Assembly (NCBI GenBank): GCA_034506255.1
Contig: JAPDPX010000015.1
Location: 1-64,000, forward strand
Source of the DNA: a candidate division KSB1 bacterium
GTDB lineage: Bacteria > Zhuqueibacterota > Zhuqueibacteria > Zhuqueibacterales > Zhuqueibacteraceae
Direction of reading: 5' to 3'
DNA length: 64,000 nt
The position numbers and the translations under genes were made by a program. Shown one piece after another: positions 1-9,100 of this stretch. The stretch's first letter is position 1; each line of letters begins with the position of its first letter. The notes beneath the pieces are model-generated. The model made no database searches. It saw only the letters and a list, made by a program, of their open reading frames with translations, and had not been told where the DNA came from.

Positions 1-523
1 TGTTGTTGGCTGAATTGCCATTCGGTTGCCATTTCCGGCTGGTCGCCACAAAAGCGCGCGCTGAAAAAAGTTCAAAAATATCTCTTACTGTGGCAAGCTT
101 CAAGATGGGTTCACCGGGTGGATACGGTTGCACGCGACCATACTCATCCACTGGCACAAATGTCAGGCGATAGCCGCGCATGCGCTGCCAATAGCGGCAG
201 GGCTCGCTTATCGAGGGATGTTCGATTGCCGTGGTAACGAGGTGATCTCCCGCCGCGCGATGCCCCTCGAGATAACCCTTGATTGCCAGATTGTTGGCCT
301 CGCTGCCGCCGCTGGTGAAGATGATTTCCTCCGGCGCACAACCGAGCAATGCCGCAACCTGTTCGCGCGCCCGTACAATCGCACTGCGACAGTGCCGGCC
401 ATGGGCATGACTGCTGCCGGCATTGCCAAAGCCGGTTGTGAGAAAAGGCAGCATGCTTTCCAAGACTTCAGGAGCAACAGGGGTGGAGGCGTTGTAATCC
501 AGATAGATCGCAGGCATGTTCAT
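1..523 (-). CDS. Cysteine desulfurase (NifS/IscS-like), 5' part only; interrupted by a repeat and running off the window
   Basis: PLP-dependent class V aminotransferase fold that removes sulfur from L-cysteine for Fe-S cluster assembly or thiolation. From the ATG at 523 the protein shows the family N-terminus: IYLDYNASTPVAPEV, GNAGSSHAHGR, EEIIFTSGGSEANNLAIKG and the PLP-stacking His region TAIEHPSI. Homology stops at about residue 133 (VDEYGRVQP). From base 125 down, the frame reads into a 65-bp repeat (61-125) that has a second copy at 35746-35810, and then into unrelated sequence. The catalytic Lys and Cys regions are therefore not visible here. The frame stays open to base 1, so this could be a truncated gene, an insertion or an assembly join. 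A second in-frame ATG lies at 517; neither start has a good ribosome site. The family call is firm; the gene's integrity is doubtful. Confidence 0.8.
   Translation of the reverse strand, partial: MNMPAIYLDYNASTPVAPEVLESMLPFLTTGFGNAGSSHAHGRHCRSAIVRAREQVAALLGCAPEEIIFTSGGSEANNLAIKGYLEGHRAAGDHLVTTAIEHPSISEPCRYWQRMRGYRLTFVPVDEYGRVQPYPPGEPILKLATVRDIFELFSARAFVATSRKWQPNGNSANN
61..125 (-). repeat. 65-bp dispersed repeat, copy 1
   Basis: On the minus strand this stretch begins GTATCCACCCGGTGAACCC and ends GAACTTTTTTCAG. It matches 35746-35810 on the plus strand at 61 of 65 positions. All four differences are transitions. The 5' edge coincides with the point where cysteine desulfurase homology ends. 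Confidence 0.9.
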
Positions 524-690
524 CAGCGAGGAGTGAAGTTTTTCTCCCGCAATATGAGGTTTGATCGTTTCTGCAGGATTCGCACCTTTTCGCAGGCCAT
601 TTGATTTCACTCGTCAGATAGACACGGCGCTTCGCGGTGCAAAGCATGCTTTTGATGTCGTCCTCCTCTCACTTTGACGGCGGGAGAGCC

Positions 691-1440
691 TCAGTGGCGG
701 AGCATGCCAGCACGCACGAACAACGGCCAGCGCATATGCCTGGCGTCCGCCGGATTGCCCCAAACCAATGCGAGCCGCTCGCCCAACTGCGTGACTGGAT
801 CGAAGCCCCGCGCCGCGATGAACCGCTGCGTTGCCGACCAGGTGCCGAGATAGCCGAGCAAATCCTGCAAGCGCCAGGATGCCGACATCTCGAAGGCTGG
901 CACGGCAAGCTCGGCAAAGGGGAACGGCAATTCGGCAAAACGGGCACCGACCCACTGGCGTTCCAGCGGCCAGAAGGCACCGACAACAGTGCGATTGAAA
1001 TCATCGAGCAGGGCATCGATTTCCGGCGTGAGGCGGAGCAAATCATAACACCAGACGGCCAGAACACCACCGGGTTTGAGAACCCGCCGCACTTCGGCAT
1101 AAAAAACGTCCAGTTGAAACCAGTGCAGCGCCTGCGCGACGGTGATCAAATCCACCGCCTGCGCGGCGATGCCGATGTGTTCCGCTTCCGCCATGACATA
1201 ACAAACGCGCGCATGTGACCGCGCCTGTGCGATTTGCCGGGCGCTGGGGTCGCTGGCAATGACGCGGGCAAAATGTCGGGCGAGTGCCAGCGCGGCTTGG
1301 CCGCTGCCGGTGCCGCAATCCCAGGCACAGTCATGCTCCGGCACCAGGCCCGCGAGAAAGGCAAACAGCTCGTCGGGGTAGCGCGGGCGATATCTGGCAT
1401 AATCTTCTGCTTGTTTGGAAAAATGATCCTTGAACGCCAT
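691..1440 (-). CDS. Class I SAM-dependent methyltransferase
   Basis: Predicted 249-residue cytosolic small-molecule methyltransferase (Methyltransf_11 type). The opening FKDHFSKQAEDYARYRPRYP is typical of the group related to trans-aconitate methyltransferases. AdoMet motif I is WDCGTGSGQAA, the acidic end of strand 2 is VIASDPS, and the post-motif region is VDLITVAQALHWF followed by VLKPGGVLAVW. I chose the ATG at 1440 because MAFKDHF is the natural family start. It lies one base after the TGA of the upstream amidase gene (1442-1444), which suggests translational coupling. The true substrate cannot be read from sequence. Confidence 0.85.
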   Translation of the reverse strand: MAFKDHFSKQAEDYARYRPRYPDELFAFLAGLVPEHDCAWDCGTGSGQAALALARHFARVIASDPSARQIAQARSHARVCYVMAEAEHIGIAAQAVDLITVAQALHWFQLDVFYAEVRRVLKPGGVLAVWCYDLLRLTPEIDALLDDFNRTVVGAFWPLERQWVGARFAELPFPFAELAVPAFEMSASWRLQDLLGYLGTWSATQRFIAARGFDPVTQLGERLALVWGNPADARHMRWPLFVRAGMLRH

Positions 1441-1441
1441 C

Positions 1442-2143
1442 TCAGTTCGGTAATTGTTTTTCCTGGCGAATTTCGACGACACCTTTCAAGTTGAGCGCGG
1501 CCACGCCGGTGCGCACTGCGGTCATGAAACGGTCGCCGGGGTCGATCTTTTCCGTGCGATAATTGGGGTCGCGCTCGCGCCACAGCGGATGTCCGACGAA
1601 TTCCAGATACTCATGATGGCCGATCAGATACTCGAGGGTGGGGAATTTCTGCACCAGGTAGTGCACCAGTTTGATGTTGGCCGCCACCTGCGCGTCGGTG
1701 AGATTGTCCACCCCGTCCTGGCCGCCGACATTTTCCACGCCGATCGACTCGTAATTCAAGCCAATGCAATGGCGCGCCATCCAGTTTTCCGGCATGAGGC
1801 GGTGGATGCTGCCGTCCTGCCCGACGAGAAAATGGATGGCGACGTTCGCTTCGCCGGCGTGGCGCAGTTCCGGACGCGAGGCCGGCAGCCGTTCCGGCGC
1901 GAACGTGGCAAAAGATTTTTCGAAGTCATCGATCGCAGTCCAGTGCAGCACAATCACGCGCGGTGTAATCGTGATATCCGCCGCCGTCACGCCATAGTGC
2001 ATGGCGAGATAGTCGCGTGTGAGCTGCACCCGTTCGGCGGAAAACGGAATGGGTCGGTCGATGATTTTGATTGCCGGCCCGCAACCGGCGACCACGCCGA
2101 ATAATGCGACAGTGAGAAACCGGCTGTACCAGTGTGCACACAT
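1442..2143 (-). CDS. Lipoprotein N-acetylmuramoyl-L-alanine amidase (Amidase_2 family)
   Basis: Predicted zinc amidase of 233 residues that cleaves the amide bond between MurNAc and the stem peptide, for wall turnover or peptide recycling. The N-terminus MCAHWYSRFLTVALFGVVAG followed by Cys is a lipoprotein signal with a VAGC lipobox, so the protein is probably membrane-anchored. The domain shows VIVLHWTA (zinc His), VAIHFLVGQDGSIHRL, IGVENVGG, LIGHHEY (second His) and the KIDPGDRF end motif. The start at 2143 is chosen for the signal peptide; a longer open frame upstream has no family similarity. It is coupled to the downstream methyltransferase gene. Confidence 0.85.
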   Translation of the reverse strand: MCAHWYSRFLTVALFGVVAGCGPAIKIIDRPIPFSAERVQLTRDYLAMHYGVTAADITITPRVIVLHWTAIDDFEKSFATFAPERLPASRPELRHAGEANVAIHFLVGQDGSIHRLMPENWMARHCIGLNYESIGVENVGGQDGVDNLTDAQVAANIKLVHYLVQKFPTLEYLIGHHEYLEFVGHPLWRERDPNYRTEKIDPGDRFMTAVRTGVAALNLKGVVEIRQEKQLPN

Positions 2144-3731
2144 CGCCTGACTCTGTTGGGTATGGCTGCGCAGTGAACTTGCCAGTGAAGATGGCAAGAA
2201 AATGGCATGCTTGCAAGGACAATTCGTGACAGACGGCGTGTGGCGCTGCCGGTTGGCATGCTCACCATGCTCGTTGAAAGTTGAAGTTTGAATTTCTGTT
2301 GGCGAAAGCCTCAGCTTTGCACGCCAGCTCAAACGGGTATGATTTCACAGGCAACGGCTATGTGCCCGAGCGCACAGGCGGTAACCAACCTGGCGGATTT
2401 AACCGTCAAGTGTGTCACAGGAGGTGAGACATTTTCGAGCAGACACCGGTCAGAGTGGAATTTCATGCCGCATACTCTGGCACGTTAAATGCAAATATGT
2501 CAGGGCAGTCGTCCAAAAACAGGATTTGCATCTGCGATTGTGGTTGGACTTACAAATTTGAATCACGCTGTCTCAAGGTGTTTCAGATTCGTATGGCAGG
2601 CAGGACGCACAAATCACCTCACACCGGGCATCAGCAAGAGCGGTCCGGTGACTCCCACAACAAAGTTTGAACCTTTGCCAGGAGGGCATCGTTCAAACCA
2701 GCAGCGCATCAGGATGATCGCGAATTTCGCTCTTGATCTTTGTTTGATTGTTCCGACCGGCCGGCGGCCCAGTCGGCGGCAGGGAAGCCGCCAGGGATTG
2801 GATCAAGTGCCCACGCATTACACAGGACAGATTCGGCGGGCAATTGCTCCACGGTGCCAGGCACGGCGCCGCGGCTGATCCGGCAGGCCGGACAATATCA
2901 CGACGGCAGCGCGCACGCGTTGCCGGGCTCAGGCAGGAGCCCAGGGCCAGGGACGACCCGAAAGCGCTTCGGCGCATTCTTGGTACCACAGCTTAGCACT
3001 GCATCCGAACTGGCGCGGTGACCCACGGAAGGTAAGCCGCGCCTTTTCTATTTTGGGGTTGCCTGCGCACCCCGTGCGGGGATTGCTGTGCTCCTCACAC
3101 CTCTTGCGCTGTTGCAGGATAATCCCACCGCCGCCGGCCAATCTGGTGCAAGCCTCTTCCCGGCAGGCGCAGCATCCCAATGTTTGAAATTGGCCACACA
3201 GGTTTGTAGCGATTGCAACGAATAAAATCAGCGCGGCACGGCGTTGGGCAGCTTGCAGAAAATTTGTTGGCGGCCGTTTGCCGCGTTATGCTGAACCCAC
3301 ACCGGTTGGCATGGAACCTTAAAAAATTCCAGATGGAACAAATCTGCCATGAAAGGAGACTGAACGGTGAGAGCGAAGATTTTTTCAACCGCGCAACCCG
3401 CCAAAGGCACGAGGGAAACCTGCCGGCCTGTGTGATTTTTGTGGTGCTGAGGCTTGCTGTTCGGCAAGCGCTGCAGAAAAACTCTTTGCGGCTTTGCATG
3501 AGAGTTTTTGCCCTGTTTGAAAAATCAGTGACATTGAACATCTTGTCTGCAGGCAGGCATGCTTTCTCCACGCCGCACGATGCTGAGGGGGATTGCGGCG
3601 GGGCGTTATTTTCATTGCAATTCGTGCTCTTTTCCTTTATTTTTCGTGTTCAAATTTGGGCCAGGCTTGCCTGACCGTTCGTCATAAATCAGCCATCCCA
3701 ACGCATGGTTCACGGTTACCCACGGATTGAT
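2144..3731. other. 1.6-kb stretch without a recognisable gene
   Basis: Open frames here are short, lie on both strands and show no protein family signature. Near 2302-2334 there is an imperfect hairpin (GGCGAAAGC ... TTTGCACGCC) resembling those at 9938-9965 and 27093-27120. The stretch 2740-3010 is GC-rich and 3200-3660 is AT-richer, which may mean different origins. Decayed genes or a non-coding RNA are possible, but I can support neither. Confidence 0.5.
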
Positions 3732-5621
3732 ATGGGACTGCAACGAACGCCTTTCCGCCGTTTTTTCAAATATCTTTGCCTGCCCGCTCTTCTGGTTTCC
3801 ACCACGCTGGCGCAAGACTTGATGCCGCTCGATCAAATCAAGCCGGGTATGAAAGGCAAGGGCCGCACCGTGTTCAGCGGTTATCAACCCGAAGAATTCG
3901 ACTTCGAAGTGGTCGAGGTGCTGCGGGACTTCTACCCCAGGCGCAATCTGATTCTCATCCGGCTCGACAGCGAGAATGCCCGCTTCACCGGCGTTGCCGC
4001 CGGCATGAGCGGCAGCCCCATTTACATCGATGGCAAACTCGCGGGTGCCCTCTCTTATTCCATCAGCGTGTTCTTGAAGCAGCCACTTGCCGGCGTCACC
4101 CCGATTCATGAAATGCTCGAGATCATCGCACGCGAAGCGGTGCGCGAGCAGGAGCTGGCGGCTTTCACCCCCGCCAGCGACAGCCCCTTTCTGGAAATGG
4201 CGCTGGGCCTGGCTGAACCCTCGTGGGAGAGTTTCATTCCGAAAGCACTCTTGCAGCGGCGCATGCATGCCGCGGATCACATCAAACCCCTGCCGTTACC
4301 GCTTGCCTTTTCAGGTTTTCAATCCCGGCTGGTGGAGCAGGCGGCGGGCTTGCTGCAGCCCGCCGGCCTGGTGGCGGTGAGCGCCGGCACCCTCACGGAG
4401 GAAGCCGTCACCGCCGATCAACTGGTCCCTGGTGCCGCAATTAGTGCGGTCTTGCTGCGCGGCGACGCGAGTATTGACGCCATTGGCACGGTAACCTATC
4501 GTCAGGGCAACCGCGTGCTCGCCTTCGGCCATCCTTTTTTCGATGTCGGGCCGGTGGCGATACCGGTCGCGCTCGCCAAAATTCTCACCGTCGTGCCGAG
4601 TGAATTGAGCGCCTTCAAGATTGGCGCGAGTGCCGGAGTGCTCGGCACACTGCGCCAGGATCGCACCACCGGCATTTATGCTGAAGTTGGCAGCGTGGCG
4701 AATCTGGTGCCGCTGGCCGTGACCTACACCGACGAAACCGGCAGGCAAATCCGCTTTACTTTCGAGTTCAGCGATGAGCGTGCGATCAACACGCTGATGC
4801 CGCTGGTGCTGCGCTTTGTGCTGGTCAATACGCTCGAATCTGCACGGCTTGCCACCGGCGAAAACAGTCTGCAGCTTGATGGCGAGCTTCGGCTGCGCGA
4901 CGGCGCCAAGATCAAACTGGCGAATTTTTATCCCGGCATGCTACCGCTTCCCGGACAGGGGTTTTTGAACGGCATTCTGCAGGCCACCGGAGAGATTGCC
5001 GCAGCCCTGGGCACGGTAATGGCCAACGATCTCGAGCCGGTGAAAATCGCGGGAGTGGCTTTGCATTTCACCTCACTACCGGGCTGGCGATATGCCACGG
5101 TTGAGCAAGTTTGGCTGGACCGCAGCCTGGTGGAGGCGGGTGACAGCATCAATGTGTTTGCCCGCGTGAAAGCCTATCGCGGTCCGGAGGTGGTCGTGCA
5201 ACAGCGGCTCGTCATTCCCGCGGCGCTGGAGGGCAACATGCTCACCGTCACGGTGGGCGGCAGCCGCGAGCTGACCCGCCAGGAGCAGCAGTTCTTTCCG
5301 GGCCGTTTTTCCCCGCGCAGCTTTGCGCAGTTGGCGGCGTTGCTTAATGAACGCCGGCGCAACGATGCCATCTATTTTCAGTTGAGCACGCCCGACCGCG
5401 GGTTGATTGTGGAGGGCGATGAGCTCAGCTCGCTGCCGCCCACCGCATTTGCGATTTTGCAGGCGCAGAATTTGAAGGGCAACACTTCCTTTGCGCGGCA
5501 GCGCGTCTTGGCGGAAGTGGCACAGCCGGTGGCGTTCCCGGAGGCCTCGACCCGGCAGAAAACCGGGGCCAGGCCCTATGCCATCTCGGGCATGAAGACG
5601 ATCCGGGTGAGGGTGAAGTAG
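3732..5621 (+). CDS. SpoIVB peptidase S55-like secreted protein
   Basis: Exported protein of 629 residues that resembles the SpoIVB serine peptidase family S55. A signal peptide (FRRFFKYLCLPALLVSTTLAQ) is followed by PGMKGKGRTVFSG. The serine motif GMSGSPIYIDG lies at residues 91-101 and the histidine motif VLAFGHPFFDVG has its His at about 267. In SpoIVB itself the His motif precedes the Ser motif; here the order is reversed. The C-terminal third (about 400-629) has no motif I recognise and could be a substrate- or partner-binding region. I prefer the ATG at 3732 (MGLQRTPF) over the one at 3705 because it gives a normal signal peptide. It stands alone between non-coding regions. Role unknown; envelope proteolysis is an inference. 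Confidence 0.72.
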   Translation: MGLQRTPFRRFFKYLCLPALLVSTTLAQDLMPLDQIKPGMKGKGRTVFSGYQPEEFDFEVVEVLRDFYPRRNLILIRLDSENARFTGVAAGMSGSPIYIDGKLAGALSYSISVFLKQPLAGVTPIHEMLEIIAREAVREQELAAFTPASDSPFLEMALGLAEPSWESFIPKALLQRRMHAADHIKPLPLPLAFSGFQSRLVEQAAGLLQPAGLVAVSAGTLTEEAVTADQLVPGAAISAVLLRGDASIDAIGTVTYRQGNRVLAFGHPFFDVGPVAIPVALAKILTVVPSELSAFKIGASAGVLGTLRQDRTTGIYAEVGSVANLVPLAVTYTDETGRQIRFTFEFSDERAINTLMPLVLRFVLVNTLESARLATGENSLQLDGELRLRDGAKIKLANFYPGMLPLPGQGFLNGILQATGEIAAALGTVMANDLEPVKIAGVALHFTSLPGWRYATVEQVWLDRSLVEAGDSINVFARVKAYRGPEVVVQQRLVIPAALEGNMLTVTVGGSRELTRQEQQFFPGRFSPRSFAQLAALLNERRRNDAIYFQLSTPDRGLIVEGDELSSLPPTAFAILQAQNLKGNTSFARQRVLAEVAQPVAFPEASTRQKTGARPYAISGMKTIRVRVK

Positions 5622-5756
5622 CTTTGTTCTGCCTGGCGATTCCATCGGGTTTCCCCGCATAAATTCCAATCCCATGAAATGGTTCACGGTTATTTTTGCG
5701 GGAACTTCGGTTTCACGCGAGGATTTCTCCTCTTGTTTTGAAATAAATCTTTGCTG

Positions 5757-6016
5757 CCGCACCAGCGACATGGTGCTCTCGCAATGAGAGAGGGCCTTTT
5801 TAGTCGGCATTGTCTCACGGCGGTGGAGAGAAGGAAGAAGGCCGGTAGAGCCGAACCGCTGAGACAGCCAGGAACATCGTCCGCTCCGGCCGCGAAGGAG
5901 ATCGGTTCATCATCGGTTTGTCACCGGGCAAGCAACATCGCACCCACGACCTTAGGGGTGGATTGACGCTGCATCGGGCCGCTGCTCGACAAACTGGGGA
6001 CGTCGATCGGTCGACG
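5757..6016 (+). promoter_or_regulatory. Hairpin-rich leader upstream of the dehydrogenase/ValRS-like gene
   Basis: Of the 481 bases before the start at 6103, about 260 can fold into a series of strong stems. GCACCA/TGGTGC pairs 5759-5764 with 5771-5776, and TCTC/GAGA pairs 5777-5780 with 5786-5789. The longest stem pairs TGTCTCA (5811-5817) with TGAGACA (5860-5866), continuing as GCGG (5820-5823) with CCGC (5856-5859). CACCC/GGGTG pairs 5941-5945 with 5956-5960. CGTCGA/TCGACG pairs 6001-6006 with 6011-6016 around a TCGG loop. I could not match it to a riboswitch or T-box consensus. A cis-regulatory RNA is an inference from structure and position. Confidence 0.4.
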
Positions 6017-6102
6017 CTGCACAAGGTTGACCGTTGCAAATAGATCCCAAGTCATCGCGATGACTGCAGAACCGGAAGCCCAGAACCGGGAGAGACGTGG
6101 CC

Positions 6103-9100
6103 ATGCCCGAACGAATCGTCCGTCAAACAGTCGATGAAAAACGCCGCGCCCTGGCGCGCATGGTGCGCCAGTGGAGCGTGGCCGATTTTCAGCGCCAGTT
6201 GGAGCAGGCCGGCATCTATCGCGCATTTGTTGTGTATGAGAATGGGGAGTTCACGCTGTCGCATCCGCAGATTCTCGCGCCCGTGCAGGCGTTCTTTGAA
6301 CTGTCCCAGGATTTCAGCAATCATGAGGCGGTTTTCATCGGCCGGGAGGACGGCATTGCCATGCTGTTCTTCGCGTTCGTGCACGACACCCGCCGCGGCC
6401 TGGCGCAGGGCGGATTGCGTTTCTGGCGTTACGACACTCTGGCCGAGGTGCTGGTTGATGGTCTGCGCCTGGCGCAGGGCATGACCCGCAAGAATGCGCT
6501 GGCCGGTTTGTGGTGGGGCGGCGGCAAGGGCATTATTCCACTGCCACCCGATCTCAGAATGCCGGATGATCTGCCGCCCGGCCCCGCGCGTCGCCGGCTG
6601 TTTGAAGCCTACGGCCGTTTCGTGGCCAGCCTGGGAGGCGTGTACTACACCGCGGAAGATGTCGGCACCAAGACCGCGGACATGGATGCCATACTCAGCC
6701 AGAATCGCTTCACCACCTGCATTTCGACCGCGCTCGGCGGCAGTGGCAATCCATCCCCGTTCACGGCGCAGGGCGTGCTGCGCGGCATGCAGGCGGCCTG
6801 GCGCTTTCTCACCGGCTCGGATGATTTGCGCGGCGTGCGCGTGGCTGTGCAGGGCGCCGGCAACGTCGGCCGGCCATTGATCGAAATGCTGGATGATTTG
6901 GGCGCGGTGGTGTGGGTCGCCGACGTCAATCAGCAGGCCGTTCAGGCATTGAAGGCCAGACGGCCACGCCTGCACGTGGTCGGACCGGAGGAAATTTTCG
7001 ATCTCGAAGCGGATATTCTCGCACCCTGTGCGCGCGGCGGCGTGATCAACGCCCACACCATTCCACGGCTGAAAGTGCGGCTGGTCTGCGGTGCCGCCAA
7101 CAACATTCTGCTGGAGGAACGCTACGATCCGGAGCGGCTCTGGCGCCGCGGGATCACTTTCGTGCCGGATTACGTGTGCAACCGCATGGGCATTACCAAT
7201 TGCTGTGACGAATGGCACGGCTATTTGCAGGATGACATCCGCATTGCCGCCGAGCGCGTTTATCCCGACACCCTGCGCGTCCTGCGGCATGCCCGCAACC
7301 TGTTCATTCCGCCGACCCAGGCGGCCAATGAACTGGCCGATGTCGCCGCCAGCGAGTTGCATCCCATTCTGGGGCATCGCGGCCGCCGTATCATCGATCA
7401 CTTGCTGGCGTCGAATTGGAGCGGCGCCGGGCGGCCGCGCACGCATGACACCACCCGGCAGATCTTCGATCCGCCACTGGATGAACCGGTGCGGCGGGTG
7501 GCATGGGACAAACAGGGGCGTTTTCGCGGGGAGCAGGGCCGTCTCGCCGCCGCGCCGATTTCGGCGGTGGCCAGCCCCAATTTGGCCTCGTTTATTTCAC
7601 CACTGCTGCTCGATGTGCGGGCGCGCGCCCGCGAGATGCTCACCAACCAGCGGCCGCGTCGCGTGCTGGGCACCGATCACGGCGGCCTGGCGCTGCAGCT
7701 CGCCATTGAAAACTCGCTGCCATATGAGCGCGAGGAGGTGGGCCGGCCGGAATTCACCGCGATCTGCCGGGATTTTTTCAATCGCAATGATGCCGAGATT
7801 CGCGAACAATTGCAGCAGCTCGGCATCGGTTTCGATCCGGCCGGTTGGCTCAATCCCATGTCCGAAGCCGGCCGGCGTGCGGTGGAGCGCCTGTTTTACA
7901 GCCTGAAGGATGCGGGTTTGCTCGTGCGCGAGAAGCGTTGGGCCTACCATTGCCCGCGCTGTCAAACCGTGCTGGTGGCTTCGGATGTCAGTCGCGCCCG
8001 GCTCAAAGTCGATCATCATTACAGCATTCGCTTCCGCAGCAAAACCGGCGTGCTCGAGACCAAGACGCATTTTCCCGAGTTGGTTTTGGGCGCGGTGGCG
8101 GTGGCGGTGAAGGCCTCCGGCCCCTTCGGCCGTTTTGCCGGAGAGACGGCCTCGCATCCGGTGAGCGGCGCGGCCCTGCCGATTCTGGGAGTGGATGAGC
8201 TGGCCGCGGACGCCGTATTTCTGGTGCCCGCGCACAACCGCAACGATGAGCAAATCGCGCGCCTCGCCCGCCTGGAGGAGCGCATCGTGGTCTTTGATGA
8301 AAAGGGTGCGGTGTGCATTCCAGGTTATGAGCATCTCTCCCTGCCGGAGGCGCGGCGCAAGGTGCTGGAGCACATCGGCGCGGCTGCGACGCGGATTCCC
8401 GGACACGAGGCGATCGAGGCGCATCGCTGCCGGCGCTGTGAGGCCGTGGTCTACCAGCGCTGCTCCGAGCAGTTGTTCGTGCGCGTGGAGGCCGGCGCCG
8501 GCCATTTGCGTCGCGGCATTGAAACGGGTGCGGTGCATTTTTCCCATCCCCGCTGGCGGGAGCGCGTGCTCGCGCATCTGGACGCGCTGGAGCCCTGGTG
8601 CATTTCGCGGCAGCACTGGTGGGGCAACGAGATTCCTGAAAATCCGCAGGAAGTGTTTTCCACCTGGTTTTCACTGGCTGCCTGGTCGCTGCAGGGCGCA
8701 GGCTGGCCGGCACAACCCATGCCGCCACCCATCGAAGAAGTCTTCGTCGATCCGGATTTGTTGCTGCGCTGGGTGGTGCCGTCACAGATCGTGGCGTATG
8801 CGATCACCGGACGGCCGGTGTTCCAGCACATCCACGTGCACGGCAGCCTGCAGGTTTCCGAACGCGTGTTGCTCGCGGTCCCGGGCGCGGCCGGCGATTT
8901 GCCCGATGAGGAGCGTTTTTACTTTCGCAGAGTGCACCGGCCGATGCGCCGCAGTCTGGGGAATGTCGTGCAGCCCCGCACACTCATTCGCCGTTTCGGT
9001 GCGGATGCCCTTCGCCTGGGCTGCCTGCTCTGCCTGGAGAGCGGCTTTCAGGAGGTGGTCACGGCTTCGGAAAGCAAATTGCGTCGCGGCCGCAAGACGG

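Noticed and set aside
3095..3571. Possible 158-residue minus-strand protein
   Set aside because: No family signature, no ribosome site, and an implausible composition rich in Arg, Ser and Cys.
3705..5692. 14-bp identical sequence ATGGTTCACGGTTA at 3705-3718 and 5679-5692 flanking the S55-like gene
   Set aside because: Too short to claim a mobile cassette; no inverted ends or further shared flank.
5840..5885. Cobalamin riboswitch (GCCGGTAGAGCC ... AGCCAGGAACATCG)
   Set aside because: Only partial resemblance to the B12 box, and the conserved core GCCACTG and upstream helices are not present in order.
5930..5980. T-box sequence upstream of the fusion gene (AGGGGTGGATTGACGC)
   Set aside because: Several mismatches to the 14-base T-box core, and no matching antiterminator/terminator pair could be drawn. 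Kept only as an unclassified leader.
6052..7446. Long open frame antisense to the dehydrogenase gene
   Set aside because: GC-rich codon use leaves long antisense frames open. The sense strand has strong motifs, and the antisense protein has none.
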